NCBI RefSeq assembly: GCF_022664435.1
Contig: NZ_JAKREU010000016.1
Span: 1 to 32,291 of the forward strand
Direction of reading: 5' to 3'
Source of the DNA: Sphingomonas panni
Lineage (GTDB): Bacteria > Pseudomonadota > Alphaproteobacteria > Sphingomonadales > Sphingomonadaceae
DNA length: 32,291 nucleotides
In this document: piece after piece, positions 22,106 through 31,013 of the stretch
How positions within the stretch are numbered: position 1 is the stretch's first letter
Layout of the letters: each line of letters begins with the position of its first letter
Notes under the pieces: generated by a model
Told to the model about the DNA's origin: nothing
Database searches by the model: none
Seen by the model: only the letters and a program-made list of their open reading frames with translations
Translations under genes and position numbers: made by a program

Positions 22106-23931
22106 AAGCGCACCTTCGCCAGTTCGAGCCATGCCCGCCCGCCCGGCTCGCCGGTCAGGCGGAAGGCGACGCTGCGCAAGGCGGTAAGGTCGAGCGGGGT
22201 GTCGCCACTGGCGAAGGCGCTGAACGGCAGGCGGATCTCGCGACGCTCGCCCGTCGCGGTGAACGAAGCCCGCCCCGCACGGCGCGCACCGTACACCTCG
22301 AAGGCCGCGCTATAGACCCCCGCCCCCCGCGCCTCGAACGCGATGCCGGCAAAGCCACGCGCATCGGCGACGTCGATCGCCCCCTTCGTCAGCGGTAGCA
22401 CCAGCGCGGCGAACGGCCGGTCGGCGGCGCCCATCCGTGCCACCGCGAACAGGTGCCGGTCGTGCGGGCCATCGGAACGGACGATGTCGAGCCGACTGTG
22501 ATCGGTCCCCGGCTCGGTGCTTTCCACCGGCAGCGTGTCGAGGTCGGTGCGGCCGTCGCCCCGCGCGCCGGTATCGATCGGGCCGGCCATGGTATGGGCC
22601 GGCATCGGCGTCGCTTCGGCCGCATCGATCCGCCGCCGCAGATCGTCCAGCGGCATCTCCCGCCCCGCGACGAACACGCGGCGGACGTCGTGCAGGTCGT
22701 CGATCGCGACATCGGGCCGTCCGCCGACCAGCAGCAGGTCGGCGCGTTGCCCGACCGCGATCCGGCCATGGTCGCGCTGTCGCAGGATATCCGCCGCCCC
22801 GCCGGTTGCCGCGACCAGTGCCTCGACCGGCGTCAGCCCCAGACGGCCGAGCAGCCGCGTCTCGCGCACCGCGCTCGACCCGTGATAGACCCCGCCGATC
22901 CCGGCATCGGTGCCGACCCCGATGCGGATACCCGCCGCGTGCAGCGCGCGGACATTGGCCTGCATGATGGCCCAGCGCTTCGATTCCAGTTCCGGGATCG
23001 CCTCGACCGGGCGGGCCATGCGCGCCGCCTCCGCCGCCCGTTCCGGTGCGGCGAGGTTTCGCCATTCCAGCGGCACGAAGGTCCGGTCCTGCTGCGGTTC
23101 ATACACCACCAGCGTCGGCACATAGGCGACGTTCTTCGCCTTCATCAGCGCGATCAGTTCGGCATCGACCGGCGCATCGCCGATACCGTGCCCCAGCGCA
23201 TCGACCCCGGCGGCAGCGGCGATCTTCGCGCCCGCCAACGTCACCGTATGGGTGATGACCGGCAGGCCCGCCGCATGGGCGTCCGCAACGATCGCACTGA
23301 GCGTCGGCACGTTCATGCTGGCCAGATCGGGCGAGCGGCCATAGCGCCAGCCGTCGGCAAACACCTTGATGACGTCGGGCCGGTACGCCAGCGCGGTCTT
23401 CATCGCGACATGCGCCGCGCGGGGCGTCGTGGCGGTCAGCGTGAAGAAACTGCCCCAGCCATATTCGGTGCCATGCCCGCCCGGGACGCCCAGCCGGATG
23501 GCGAGGTTCAGGCGCGGCGTCGGGATGCTGCCTTCGGCGGCGATGGCGCGGATCGGCGCAAGCATCTCGCCCGACAGTGAAAAGTCGTTGGCATTGGTGA
23601 TGCCGTTCGCCAGATGCGAAGCCCAGGCCTTGCCCAGATCGTCGGGACTGCCATAGCCCGACGCACGCAGATGGGTGTGCAGATCGTGCAGCCCGGGCAG
23701 CAGCGTCAGCCCACGCGCATCGATCACCCGCGTGCCGCGCGGCCGCTTCAGATGCCGCCCGACGCCCATGATCCGGTCGCCGACCACCAGCACGTCGCCC
23801 GGCACCGCCGCCGCCCCGGTACCGTCGAACACCCGCGCGCCCCGGATCAGCACTGCCGTCTCCCTCCCGGCCTGCCGGTCGGCGGCGATCAGCAGCAGGG
23901 GCAGCAGCGCGAGCAAAAGGCGATGGAGCAT
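22096..23931 (-). CDS. Secreted amidohydrolase with C-terminal CIA30-like domain
   Basis: A 611-residue exported protein: signal peptide MLHRLLLALLPLLLIAADRQ, then an imidazolonepropionase-like amidohydrolase barrel. Metal ligands: His85 and His87 (LHDLHTHL), a Lys in VIKVFADGW, His in VITHTV, His in ALGHGIG and Asp in GVGTDAGIGG. The urease-alpha-like beta sandwich brackets it (ETAVLIRGARVFDG at the start, ADLLLVGGRPDVAI at the end). From about residue 460 a beta-rich domain follows (FEARGAGVYSAAFEV, REIRLPFSAFASG, SVAFRLTGEPGGRAWLELAKVRF), resembling CIA30, a galactose-binding-like fold. Dipeptidase or prolidase activity is common in this class, but the substrate is unknown. Start ATG 23931 is set by the signal peptide; an upstream ATG at 23988 is rejected. 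Confidence 0.85.
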   Translation of the reverse strand: MLHRLLLALLPLLLIAADRQAGRETAVLIRGARVFDGTGAAAVPGDVLVVGDRIMGVGRHLKRPRGTRVIDARGLTLLPGLHDLHTHLRASGYGSPDDLGKAWASHLANGITNANDFSLSGEMLAPIRAIAAEGSIPTPRLNLAIRLGVPGGHGTEYGWGSFFTLTATTPRAAHVAMKTALAYRPDVIKVFADGWRYGRSPDLASMNVPTLSAIVADAHAAGLPVITHTVTLAGAKIAAAAGVDALGHGIGDAPVDAELIALMKAKNVAYVPTLVVYEPQQDRTFVPLEWRNLAAPERAAEAARMARPVEAIPELESKRWAIMQANVRALHAAGIRIGVGTDAGIGGVYHGSSAVRETRLLGRLGLTPVEALVAATGGAADILRQRDHGRIAVGQRADLLLVGGRPDVAIDDLHDVRRVFVAGREMPLDDLRRRIDAAEATPMPAHTMAGPIDTGARGDGRTDLDTLPVESTEPGTDHSRLDIVRSDGPHDRHLFAVARMGAADRPFAALVLPLTKGAIDVADARGFAGIAFEARGAGVYSAAFEVYGARRAGRASFTATGERREIRLPFSAFASGDTPLDLTALRSVAFRLTGEPGGRAWLELAKVRFYR

Positions 23932-24005
23932 GACTCCATATGTACCGGCTATACCGCGCCCGTCCAACGGTTGCGCCGCCATGGGCACCGCGTAGGATAG
24001 CCGCC

Positions 24006-25409
24006 ATGCAGACGATAAAAGCGATCATTATCGGGATGGCAGGCGCAATGCTGGTGGCCGCCGCGCCCGACCCGGCGGTGGACGCAGCGGTGCGCGCGGC
24101 CCTTGCCAAGGCACCGGCCGGCACCCGGTTCGGCATGGTGGTGCGCGATGCGGCAGGCGTCGAACAGGTCGCGATCGAGCCGGACCGGCGCTTCGTACCC
24201 GCTTCGAATACCAAGATTTTCACGACGCTGGCGAGCTTTGCCACCCTCCCGCTCGATGCCGCCGACGATGGCGGCGCGGGGGTGCGGATGGAAGGGCGCG
24301 ACGTCGTGCTGGTGGGCGCAGGCGATGCGCGACTGTCGAGCGCGGCGGACTGTCGGGTCGATTGCTTGTCGACGCTGGCCGATGCCGTGGCCGCCAGGAC
24401 GCGGGTGGTGGGCGACGTGATCGGCGACGACAGCCGCTTTCCCGACCAGCGCTGGTCGCCCGGCATGGGGTGGAACAACATGGCCGGGCGCTATGGCACC
24501 GCCGCTTCCGCGCTGACGCTGGACGACAACGAACTGGCGGTTACCGTCACCGCAGAGGGCGACCGCGCGGTGGTCGGCGGGTCGGATTATTACTGTGTCG
24601 ACAACCGGATACGGGTCGGCAAGACCAACGACGTGTCGTTCGACCGGATGCCGGGCAGCGACGTGCTGCGGCTGTCGGGAACGGTCGCGCCGGGGCCGGG
24701 CGTGACGGTCAGGACCGGGGTCGAGGACGCGGCGCATCATGCCGCCTGGACGTTGGCGAAGTTGCTGCGAGAGCGGGGTGTGCGGGTGACCGGGAAGGTC
24801 GGGGTCCGGCACCGGCCGCACCGGGCGGAGGAGGACGGCGCCGTCGTCGAAGGTGGCACGATGCCACCGATGTTGGCGCGGGTGCAGCCCGCCCCCCTGA
24901 TCGAGGACATCGCGATCACCAACAAGGCCAGCCAGAACCTGCACGCCGAACTGCTGCTGCGCCGGATCGGACGGGTGCGCGGCGGCGGGTCGATCGGCGA
25001 CGGACTGAAGCGGGTCGAGGGGATGATGGCGGCGGCCGGCGTGCCGCGCACCGCGTGGGACCTGTCCGACGGATCGGGCATGTCGACCTATAACCGGGTC
25101 ACGCCACGCGCGATGGTGACGCTGCTCACCTGGGCACAGGCGCAGCCCTGGGGCGCGCGCTGGATCGCGACGCTGCCGGTCGGCGGAGTCGACGGGACGC
25201 TGTCGCGCCGGTTCAAGGACACGTCGCTGGCCGGGAAAGTCCATGCCAAGACGGGCACGCTGAGCGGTGTGTCGGCGCTGGCCGGCACGATGACCGCGGC
25301 GAGCGGTCAGATGCTGACCTTTGCGCTGTACGCCAACGACAATCCCGACGGCACCTCCGCCACCCCGGCGATGGACGCCGCGCTGCTGGCCGCCGCCGCC
25401 GCGCTATAG
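24006..25409 (+). CDS. dacB: D-alanyl-D-alanine carboxypeptidase/endopeptidase (PBP4, S13 family)
   Basis: A periplasmic penicillin-binding protein that trims or cuts D-Ala cross-links of peptidoglycan. The 467-residue length fits. The three active-site motifs are visible: SxxK in PASNTKIFT (Ser67, Lys70), the S-x-N-type SDGSGMSTYNRVT, and KTG in HAKTGTLSG. The S13-specific inserted region includes GDVIGDDSRFPDQRWSPGMGWNN. The N-terminus (MQTIKAIIIGMAGAMLVAAA) is a signal peptide; ATG 24006 is preferred over ATG 23940, which would add a 22-residue basic leader. It is divergent from the amidohydrolase gene, with 74 bases between them. Confidence 0.93.
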   Translation: MQTIKAIIIGMAGAMLVAAAPDPAVDAAVRAALAKAPAGTRFGMVVRDAAGVEQVAIEPDRRFVPASNTKIFTTLASFATLPLDAADDGGAGVRMEGRDVVLVGAGDARLSSAADCRVDCLSTLADAVAARTRVVGDVIGDDSRFPDQRWSPGMGWNNMAGRYGTAASALTLDDNELAVTVTAEGDRAVVGGSDYYCVDNRIRVGKTNDVSFDRMPGSDVLRLSGTVAPGPGVTVRTGVEDAAHHAAWTLAKLLRERGVRVTGKVGVRHRPHRAEEDGAVVEGGTMPPMLARVQPAPLIEDIAITNKASQNLHAELLLRRIGRVRGGGSIGDGLKRVEGMMAAAGVPRTAWDLSDGSGMSTYNRVTPRAMVTLLTWAQAQPWGARWIATLPVGGVDGTLSRRFKDTSLAGKVHAKTGTLSGVSALAGTMTAASGQMLTFALYANDNPDGTSATPAMDAALLAAAAAL

Positions 25410-25426
25410 CCGGACGTTATGGCGTT

Positions 25427-25465
25427 CCCATAAAATTTGGGCGAGTGTTACCGTAACGCTACGGT
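25427..25465. promoter_or_regulatory. Candidate operators upstream of the TonB-dependent receptor
   Basis: GTTAC-C-GTAAC (25447-25457) is a perfect inverted repeat and overlaps ACCGTA-ACGC-TACGGT (25450-25465), another perfect one. TGTTACCGTAACG resembles LacI-family operators that control carbohydrate TonB receptors in sphingomonads and Caulobacter-like bacteria. Just upstream is the imperfect palindrome CCCATAAAATTTGGG (25427-25441). The 164-base gap has no gene and no regulator is adjacent. Confidence 0.5.
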
Positions 25466-25573
25466 TCCGTGAAAACTTGCCGAACGCCCCCTTCCGCACC
25501 GCGCCGCTTTTGTTGCTTACTGTTGCTGACAGCCGCTCGGGGGACAGGGCGGCGCAGGCTTGGGGGCAAGAAC

Positions 25574-28500
25574 ATGGCGGTGGGCAAGGCTTGGATGCTG
25601 GTGGGCGGATCGCTGCTGGCCGCGACGATGGCGATGGGCAATGCGAGTGCGCAGACCGTCAGCGAAGGGGTGACGACGCAGGAGGCGGCCACGCCGACCG
25701 GCGTCGCGGTGCAAACTTCGGAAGCGTCGAAGGCGGATGACGGCGAAATCCTCGTCACCGGATCGCGGATCAAGCGCGATCCGAACAACAGTTCGCTGCC
25801 GCTGCAGATCATCAGCAATGCCGAGATCGAGCGCAACGCGATCGCCAGCCCGGAACAGCTCATCAGCCTGCTGACCAGCAACGGCACCGGCGCGGACAAC
25901 CTCGCCTCCAACGCCGATGTCACCACCGGCGCGCAGCGCGGCACCAACGGGCTGTCGGCGGCGAACCTGCGCGGACAGGGTTCGGCGGCGACGTTGGTCC
26001 TGCTCAACAGCCGCCGCGTCGCGGCGCACGGCCTGTCGGGTGCGGCGGTCGACGTGAACCAGATTCCGTTCGCCGCGATCGAGCGGGTCGAGGTGCTGAA
26101 GGACGGCGCATCGGCGATCTACGGCACCGACGCGATCGGCGGCGTCATCAACTTCATCACCCGCACCGATTATCAGGGCGTCGGCGCGATGGGCGCGACC
26201 GACATCACCGAACAGGGCGATGGCGCGATCTATCGCGTGTCGGCCATCGCCGGCTATGGCGATCTGGACGATCAGGGGTTCAACGTGATGGGCGCGGTCG
26301 CCTATCGCTGGAACAACATCCTGTTCGGCGCGAACCGCGACTTCGTGAACGGCAACCAGCCGAACCGCGGCCTGTCGGTCGATACGCGCGGCACGCCGAT
26401 CGCCACCGCCTTTCCGCTCAATCGCTCCACCTTGCAAGGCAGCACGCTGGCGGGCGGCACACTGCTCGGCGGCACCGCGACCGCGCAGCTGCTGCCCGGC
26501 CTCGTCATCCCCGGCACGACCACGGCGGCGACCGGCGGCATCAACATCCTCGACCTGCCTGGCGGGGCCGGCTGCGAATCGATGGACGGCGGCATGGCGT
26601 ATGACGATGCGCTGTGGAACAACGTGTCCGCCCGCTATGCCTGTGCCTGGGATACGGGCCGCGCGGCGGTGATCCAGCAGCCGATCAAGACGCTGACCTA
26701 CCTCGCCCGCGCCGTCGCGCGCGTGGCGGAGGACCATCAGCTCTCGGTCGAGGTCACCGGATCGAACGCCAATTCGGCCAAGCTGTTCTCCAACGCGCAG
26801 GTGTCGAGCAACACGACCAATTTCCAGGTCGCCTATCCGCTCAACGGCCTGACCGCGCCGACCTATAACGCGGTGTACAATGCGATCCGGGGCACGTTCC
26901 CGGCGGTCGCCGCCAACTACGGCAAGCCGATCGCCTTCCGCTGGCGCTGCATCGCCTGCGGCCCGCGCGAGTACGAAACCGATACCAAGACGATCCGCGT
27001 CACGCTGGCCGCCGAAGGGCCGCTCTGGGCCGGATGGGATTATCGCGCGGGCGGGTCGTACGCCAAGAGCGAGGCCAGCTCGACGCTGGGCAGCGGCTAT
27101 TATTATCGGGGCACGCTCAACAGCGGTGCCTATGACCCGCTGGCGCCGACCGCGCCGGGGGCGAGCGGGCCGGGCCTTGCCGGGCTGCTCAACAGCGGCA
27201 TCCTCAACCCCTTCTCGATCAACCAGAGCGACGCCGCGCTGGCGGGGCTTGCCGCCGTGTCGGCCGAAGGGGCGACGCTGTATGGTGGACGCTATGAGGT
27301 GAAGCAGATCGACTATTCGATCGCCGGCCCGCTGTTCCGCCTGCCCGGCGGGAAGGCGCAGCTGGCCGCCGGCATCGATTTCCGCAGCGAAACCTACAGC
27401 TTCAACGGATCGGAAGCGGCCGCCGCGAACGCACCGGTCATCTTCCTCGCCGCATTCGACAATGTGAACGCGCTGCGCCGGCGCAACCGGCAGGTGAAGG
27501 CGGCCTATACCGAATTGCTGCTGCCGCTGTTCCGCGGGTTCGAGCTGACCGGCGCGCTGCGCATCGACGATTATGGCGATTTCGGCACCAGCACGAACCC
27601 GAAGGTATCGGCCAAGTGGCGGCCGTGGGAACCGCTGATGTTCCGGGGATCGTTCAGCACCGGGTTCCGCGTGCCGACCTTCAACCAGGTGTTCAACGGG
27701 CTGACCGATTCGCCCTATTCGGGTCGCGACCTTGCCGATCCGGTGCGCTGCCCAGGCGGCGTGCCCAACACGACCAACCCGGCGTGTCAGGCGGTGCAGC
27801 CCAACATCTATACCGGCGGCAACCCGGACCTCGGCCCGGAAAGCGCCAAGATGTTCAGCGCGGGCGTGGTGATCCAGCCTGCGCCCAAGTTCAGCGCGTC
27901 GGTCGATTTCTGGGCGATCAATGTCGACGATACGATCCAGCTGCTGACCGAGCGCGAGCTGATCGACAATGCGGGCCTGTTCCCCGACCGCTTCATTCGC
28001 AACGGTGCGGGCGAACTGACCATCATCGACCGCCGCTGGATCAATGCCGGTGCACGGCGGACGCAGGGCCTCGAACTGACCGCGCGCGGTGGCGTGGACG
28101 GGTTCGGCGGCAGCTTCCTGGCCGGGATCGACGGCACCTATATGCTCAAGCGCCGCGAGAAGCTGACCGAGAATGCGCCCTATGGCCCCAGCCTGATCGG
28201 CGTGTTCAGCTTTGCCGGCGACCTGAGCCTCAAGTGGAAGCACAATGCGTTCGTCAGCTATACCAACGATGCGGTGACGATCGCGCTGACCCAGCTGTAT
28301 CGCGACGGGTACAAGAACCAGGCGCTACCGGGCATCGCGGCGGGCACGGTCACGCGGCCGGGGTTCAACGAATATGTGAAGCCCTATGTCACCTACAACC
28401 TTGCGGTCAGCTTCCTGAATCTGGGCAACAAGGCGACGCGCCTGACGCTGGGGGTCAAGAACCTGTTCGACGTCGATCCGCCGTTCGCGATCACCTATGA

Positions 28501-28591
28501 TTCGAACACCGGGTCGGGCGGCGCATGGGAACCGCGCGTCGCCGATCCGCGCGGGCGGGCGTTCACCGTGCAGGCGGATGTGAAGTTCTAG
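25574..28591 (+). CDS. TonB-dependent receptor
   Basis: An outer-membrane active transporter of 1005 residues, with a signal peptide (MAVGKAWMLVGGSLLAATMA...SAQ), a short N-terminal segment, and a plug domain: ILVTGSRIKRDPNNSS, a TonB-box-like ILVTG, QIISNAEIERNAIASPEQL, NLRGQGSAATLVLLNSRR, IERVEVLKDGASAIYGTDAIGGVINFITR. The rest is a 22-strand beta barrel with SAKWRPWEPLMFRGSFSTGFRVP and NPDLGPESAKMFSAG, ending in an aromatic residue (TVQADVKF) as needed for BAM insertion. The RIKR plug form is common in large sphingomonad receptors for carbohydrates or peptides; the ligand is unknown. Two Cys pairs occur in loops (GCESMDG...YACAW; WRCIACG). ATG 25574 is set by the signal peptide; the GTG at 25469 is rejected. 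Confidence 0.96.
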   Translation: MAVGKAWMLVGGSLLAATMAMGNASAQTVSEGVTTQEAATPTGVAVQTSEASKADDGEILVTGSRIKRDPNNSSLPLQIISNAEIERNAIASPEQLISLLTSNGTGADNLASNADVTTGAQRGTNGLSAANLRGQGSAATLVLLNSRRVAAHGLSGAAVDVNQIPFAAIERVEVLKDGASAIYGTDAIGGVINFITRTDYQGVGAMGATDITEQGDGAIYRVSAIAGYGDLDDQGFNVMGAVAYRWNNILFGANRDFVNGNQPNRGLSVDTRGTPIATAFPLNRSTLQGSTLAGGTLLGGTATAQLLPGLVIPGTTTAATGGINILDLPGGAGCESMDGGMAYDDALWNNVSARYACAWDTGRAAVIQQPIKTLTYLARAVARVAEDHQLSVEVTGSNANSAKLFSNAQVSSNTTNFQVAYPLNGLTAPTYNAVYNAIRGTFPAVAANYGKPIAFRWRCIACGPREYETDTKTIRVTLAAEGPLWAGWDYRAGGSYAKSEASSTLGSGYYYRGTLNSGAYDPLAPTAPGASGPGLAGLLNSGILNPFSINQSDAALAGLAAVSAEGATLYGGRYEVKQIDYSIAGPLFRLPGGKAQLAAGIDFRSETYSFNGSEAAAANAPVIFLAAFDNVNALRRRNRQVKAAYTELLLPLFRGFELTGALRIDDYGDFGTSTNPKVSAKWRPWEPLMFRGSFSTGFRVPTFNQVFNGLTDSPYSGRDLADPVRCPGGVPNTTNPACQAVQPNIYTGGNPDLGPESAKMFSAGVVIQPAPKFSASVDFWAINVDDTIQLLTERELIDNAGLFPDRFIRNGAGELTIIDRRWINAGARRTQGLELTARGGVDGFGGSFLAGIDGTYMLKRREKLTENAPYGPSLIGVFSFAGDLSLKWKHNAFVSYTNDAVTIALTQLYRDGYKNQALPGIAAGTVTRPGFNEYVKPYVTYNLAVSFLNLGNKATRLTLGVKNLFDVDPPFAITYDSNTGSGGAWEPRVADPRGRAFTVQADVKF

Positions 28592-28613
28592 GGGGGGGCT
28601 TGCTTCCCCCGCC

Positions 28614-28733
28614 CGTTCGGTTCGAGCAGCTTCGAGCTTGTCGAGAAGCGTCTGTCGAGAACGCTGTCGTGTGGGGCAACCCCTTCTCGACTTCGGTTCT
28701 CGACAGGCTCGAACCTGCGCTCGAAGCCAACGG
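28614..28733. repeat. Family S full element E
   Basis: Left half 28614-28664 (CGTTCGGTTCGAGCAGCTTC...TCGAGAACGC) and right half 28683-28733 (CTTCTCGACTTCGGTTCTCG...GAAGCCAACGG). Same orientation as element D. It lies 22 bases after the receptor stop and ends 23 bases before the serine hydrolase ATG. Confidence 0.88.
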
Positions 28734-28756
28734 ATTTTGATGGAGGAATAGGGAAG

Positions 28757-29923
28757 ATGATCGCCGCCCTCCTCGCCGCCGCGACGGCGCAGCCGGTCGC
28801 CGAGGTGCGGGTGGCGTTCGACCGACGGGGCGAGACGGCGGTGGTCGCGCGCGGCCTGGCCGACATCGCCACCGACCGTCCCGTCACCGCCGACGATCCG
28901 GTGCGGGTCGCCTCCATCTCCAAGCTGGTGACCGCCATCGCGGTGCTGCGGCTGGTCGATGCCGGCACGCTCGACCTCGATGCCGATGTGTCGGACCTGC
29001 TCGGCTGGCGACTGCGGCATCCGCGCTTTCCCGACGTGCCGATCACGCTCCGGCTGTTGCTGTCGCACCGGGCGGGGATCGTCGACGGGGTCGACTATGT
29101 CCTGCCGCTCGATGCCGAACTGGCACCGGTGCTGGCCGATCCGAAGGCGTGGGATGCGGCCCATGCGCCGGGGACGTGGTTCGCCTATGCCAATCTGAAT
29201 TTCCCCATCGTGGCGAGCGTGATCGAGCGGGCGACCGGCGAGCGGTTCGACCGGGCGATGGCGCGGCTGGTGTTCGAACCGCTCGGGGTCGAGGCGTGCT
29301 ATAACTGGGCGAGCTGTTCGCCCGACGTCGCCGGGCGCGCGGTGGTGCAATATCGGGCGGGCAAGCCGACCAAGGACGATCATCATGGCCGCGCGCCCGC
29401 CTGTCCGGTCGAACCGGCGCGGGACGGGTCGTGCGACCTGTCGCGGTGGCGCGCGGGGGTGAACGGCGCGATGTTCTCGCCGCAGGGGGGCCTGCGCATC
29501 TCGGCACGCGGGCTGGCGACGATCGGGCGGATGTTGTTGCGGCGCGGGCGGAGCGATCGCGGGCGGATATTGTCGCCGCAAGCCTTTGCGCTGCTGACCA
29601 CGCCGCTATGGACGTGGGACGGCACCAATGGCGACACCGGCAGCGATGTGACCACCGGTACGAAACAGGGCGGCTTTATGTGCCGCTATGGGCTGGCGGT
29701 GACATTCCTTGCCACGCCGGCAAGGGGGTGCCGCGACGACCCGTTCGGCGACGGGCGGCTGCGGCTGGGCCATGCCGGCGACGCCTATGGCCTGCGCTCC
29801 GGGCTGTGGGTCGACCTGAAGGCCGGGACGGGCGTCGCCTATTTCGCAACCGACGTGGCGCTGGACGCGTCGGCGGGGTCGGCGTTCACCGCGACCGAGG
29901 AGCGGCTGGCGCGGGGGCGGTAG
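28757..29923 (+). CDS. Serine hydrolase, beta-lactamase class C fold
   Basis: A 388-residue protein of the class C/DD-peptidase-like group (Pfam beta-lactamase). Active-site motifs: SxxK in VASISKLVTA (Ser53, Lys56), Y-x-N in FAYANLNF (Tyr144, Asn146) and HxG in GHAGDAYG near residue 340 in place of KTG. Typical context motifs are RLLLSHRAGIVDG and PLGVEACYN. Six or more Cys in the second half could form disulfides (CYNWASC, ACPVEPARDGSC, FMCRYG, RGCRDD). The N-terminus MIAALLAAATAQPV is a short signal peptide. Such proteins include esterases and D-amino-acid peptidases; antibiotic hydrolysis cannot be inferred. GGAGG lies 11 bases before ATG 28757. The gene is bracketed by inverted repeat elements E and F. 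Confidence 0.88.
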   Translation: MIAALLAAATAQPVAEVRVAFDRRGETAVVARGLADIATDRPVTADDPVRVASISKLVTAIAVLRLVDAGTLDLDADVSDLLGWRLRHPRFPDVPITLRLLLSHRAGIVDGVDYVLPLDAELAPVLADPKAWDAAHAPGTWFAYANLNFPIVASVIERATGERFDRAMARLVFEPLGVEACYNWASCSPDVAGRAVVQYRAGKPTKDDHHGRAPACPVEPARDGSCDLSRWRAGVNGAMFSPQGGLRISARGLATIGRMLLRRGRSDRGRILSPQAFALLTTPLWTWDGTNGDTGSDVTTGTKQGGFMCRYGLAVTFLATPARGCRDDPFGDGRLRLGHAGDAYGLRSGLWVDLKAGTGVAYFATDVALDASAGSAFTATEERLARGR

Positions 29924-29942
29924 GGGCTTCGCCCCTTCCCTT

Positions 29943-30063
29943 CCGTTTGCTTCGAGCGGAGGTTCGAGCTTGTCGAGAACCGTAGTCGAGAAGGGGTTGC
30001 CCCGAACTCTGGGTTCTCGACAGACGCTTCTCGACTTCGCTCGAAGCTGCTCGAACCGAACGG
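29943..30063. repeat. Family S full element F, inverted
   Basis: Left half 29943-29993 (CCGTTTGCTTCGAGCGGAGG...GTCGAGAAG) and right half 30013-30063 (GTTCTCGACAGACGCTTCTC...CGAACCGAACGGG). The whole is the reverse complement of element E with few changes. It lies 19 bases after the serine hydrolase stop and 20 bases from the convergent DUF808 gene stop. Confidence 0.88.
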
Positions 30064-30083
30064 GGGGGTAACTACCCCGCCCG

Positions 30084-31013
30084 TCAGTGCTTCTTCGGCA
30101 GGATGTGCAGCACGCCGGCGATCACCGCGCCGATCAGGATGCCGAACACCGCCGCGCCGGCCGCGTTGACGATCCATTCCAGTACGCCACCCAGCCCCGG
30201 CACCGCCTCCGCCACATGATGCGCGCTATCGTGGACGAGGTGCGGGAGGGTGGTGAACCCGAACTCCTCCATCCCGTGCAGGATGATCTGTCCGCCGACC
30301 CACAGCATCGCGGCGGTGCCGATCAGCGCCAGCGCCTTCAGCACGACCGGCATCGCCTTGACCAGGCCGCGCCCGACGGTCTGCGCCAGCGCGCTCGTCC
30401 GGCGGGCGAGGGCCAGGCCGATATCGTCCATCTTCACGATCAGCGCGACGACGCCGTAGACGCCGATGGTGATCGCGATGCCGACGACCGCAAGGGCGAT
30501 GCCCTGCATCCAGATCGACAGCGCGGGCAGTTCGTTCAGCGCGATGATCATGATCTCCGCCGACAGGATCATGTCGGTGCGGATCGCGCCGCTGACCTGC
30601 GTGCGTTCCAGCTCGGCCGGGTCGGTGATCGCCGCCGCTTCCTCGGCATGATGGCCGCCCAGCAGCGGGGCGAGGATCTTCTCCGCCCCCTCGAAACACA
30701 GGAAGGCGCCGCCCGCCATCAGGATCGGGGTGATCGCCCAGGGCGCGAAGAATTTCAGGATCAGCGCGGCCGGCAGCAGGATGAGCAGCTTGTTGCGCAG
30801 CGATCCCAGCGCGATCTTGCCGATGATCGGCAGTTCGCGCGCCGGCGACAGGCCGACGACATAGCGCGGGGTGACGGCGGCATCGTCGATCACCACCCCC
30901 GCCGCCTTGGCCCCGGCGCGCCCGGCCGCCGCGCTCACATCGTCGAGCGAGGCCGCCGCCAGCTTCGCGATCGCCGCGATATCGTCGAGCAGCGCAACCA
31001 ATCCACCAGCCAT
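30084..31013 (-). CDS. DUF808 family inner-membrane protein (YedI-like)
   Basis: A 309-residue protein of the DUF808/YedI family, found in many proteobacteria with unknown function. The N-terminus MAGGLVALLDDIAAIAKLAAASLDDV is diagnostic, followed by KAAGVVIDDAAVTPRYVVGL, ARELPIIGKIALGSLRNKLLIL, FLCFEGAEKI, RTDMILSAEIMIIALN and the C-terminal helices around AVFGILIGAVIAGVLHILPKKH. About seven hydrophobic helices are visible. ATG 31013 is chosen because of the diagnostic start and AAGGGGA upstream; a longer in-frame version from 31235 has a leader unlike the family. It is convergent with the serine hydrolase gene across element F and divergent from the chemotaxis gene. Confidence 0.92.
   Translation of the reverse strand: MAGGLVALLDDIAAIAKLAAASLDDVSAAAGRAGAKAAGVVIDDAAVTPRYVVGLSPARELPIIGKIALGSLRNKLLILLPAALILKFFAPWAITPILMAGGAFLCFEGAEKILAPLLGGHHAEEAAAITDPAELERTQVSGAIRTDMILSAEIMIIALNELPALSIWMQGIALAVVGIAITIGVYGVVALIVKMDDIGLALARRTSALAQTVGRGLVKAMPVVLKALALIGTAAMLWVGGQIILHGMEEFGFTTLPHLVHDSAHHVAEAVPGLGGVLEWIVNAAGAAVFGILIGAVIAGVLHILPKKH

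Noticed and set aside
25517..28243. 908-codon open frame antisense to the TonB-dependent receptor
   Set aside because: It is a product of high GC in the opposite frame: composition is Arg/Ala/Gly-rich with no domain, signal or ribosome site, and the sense gene is certain.
28757..29923. Serine hydrolase as an antibiotic-resistance beta-lactamase
   Set aside because: The fold motifs fit many esterases and peptidases; nothing in the sequence points to AmpC-like specificity and no AmpR regulator is adjacent.
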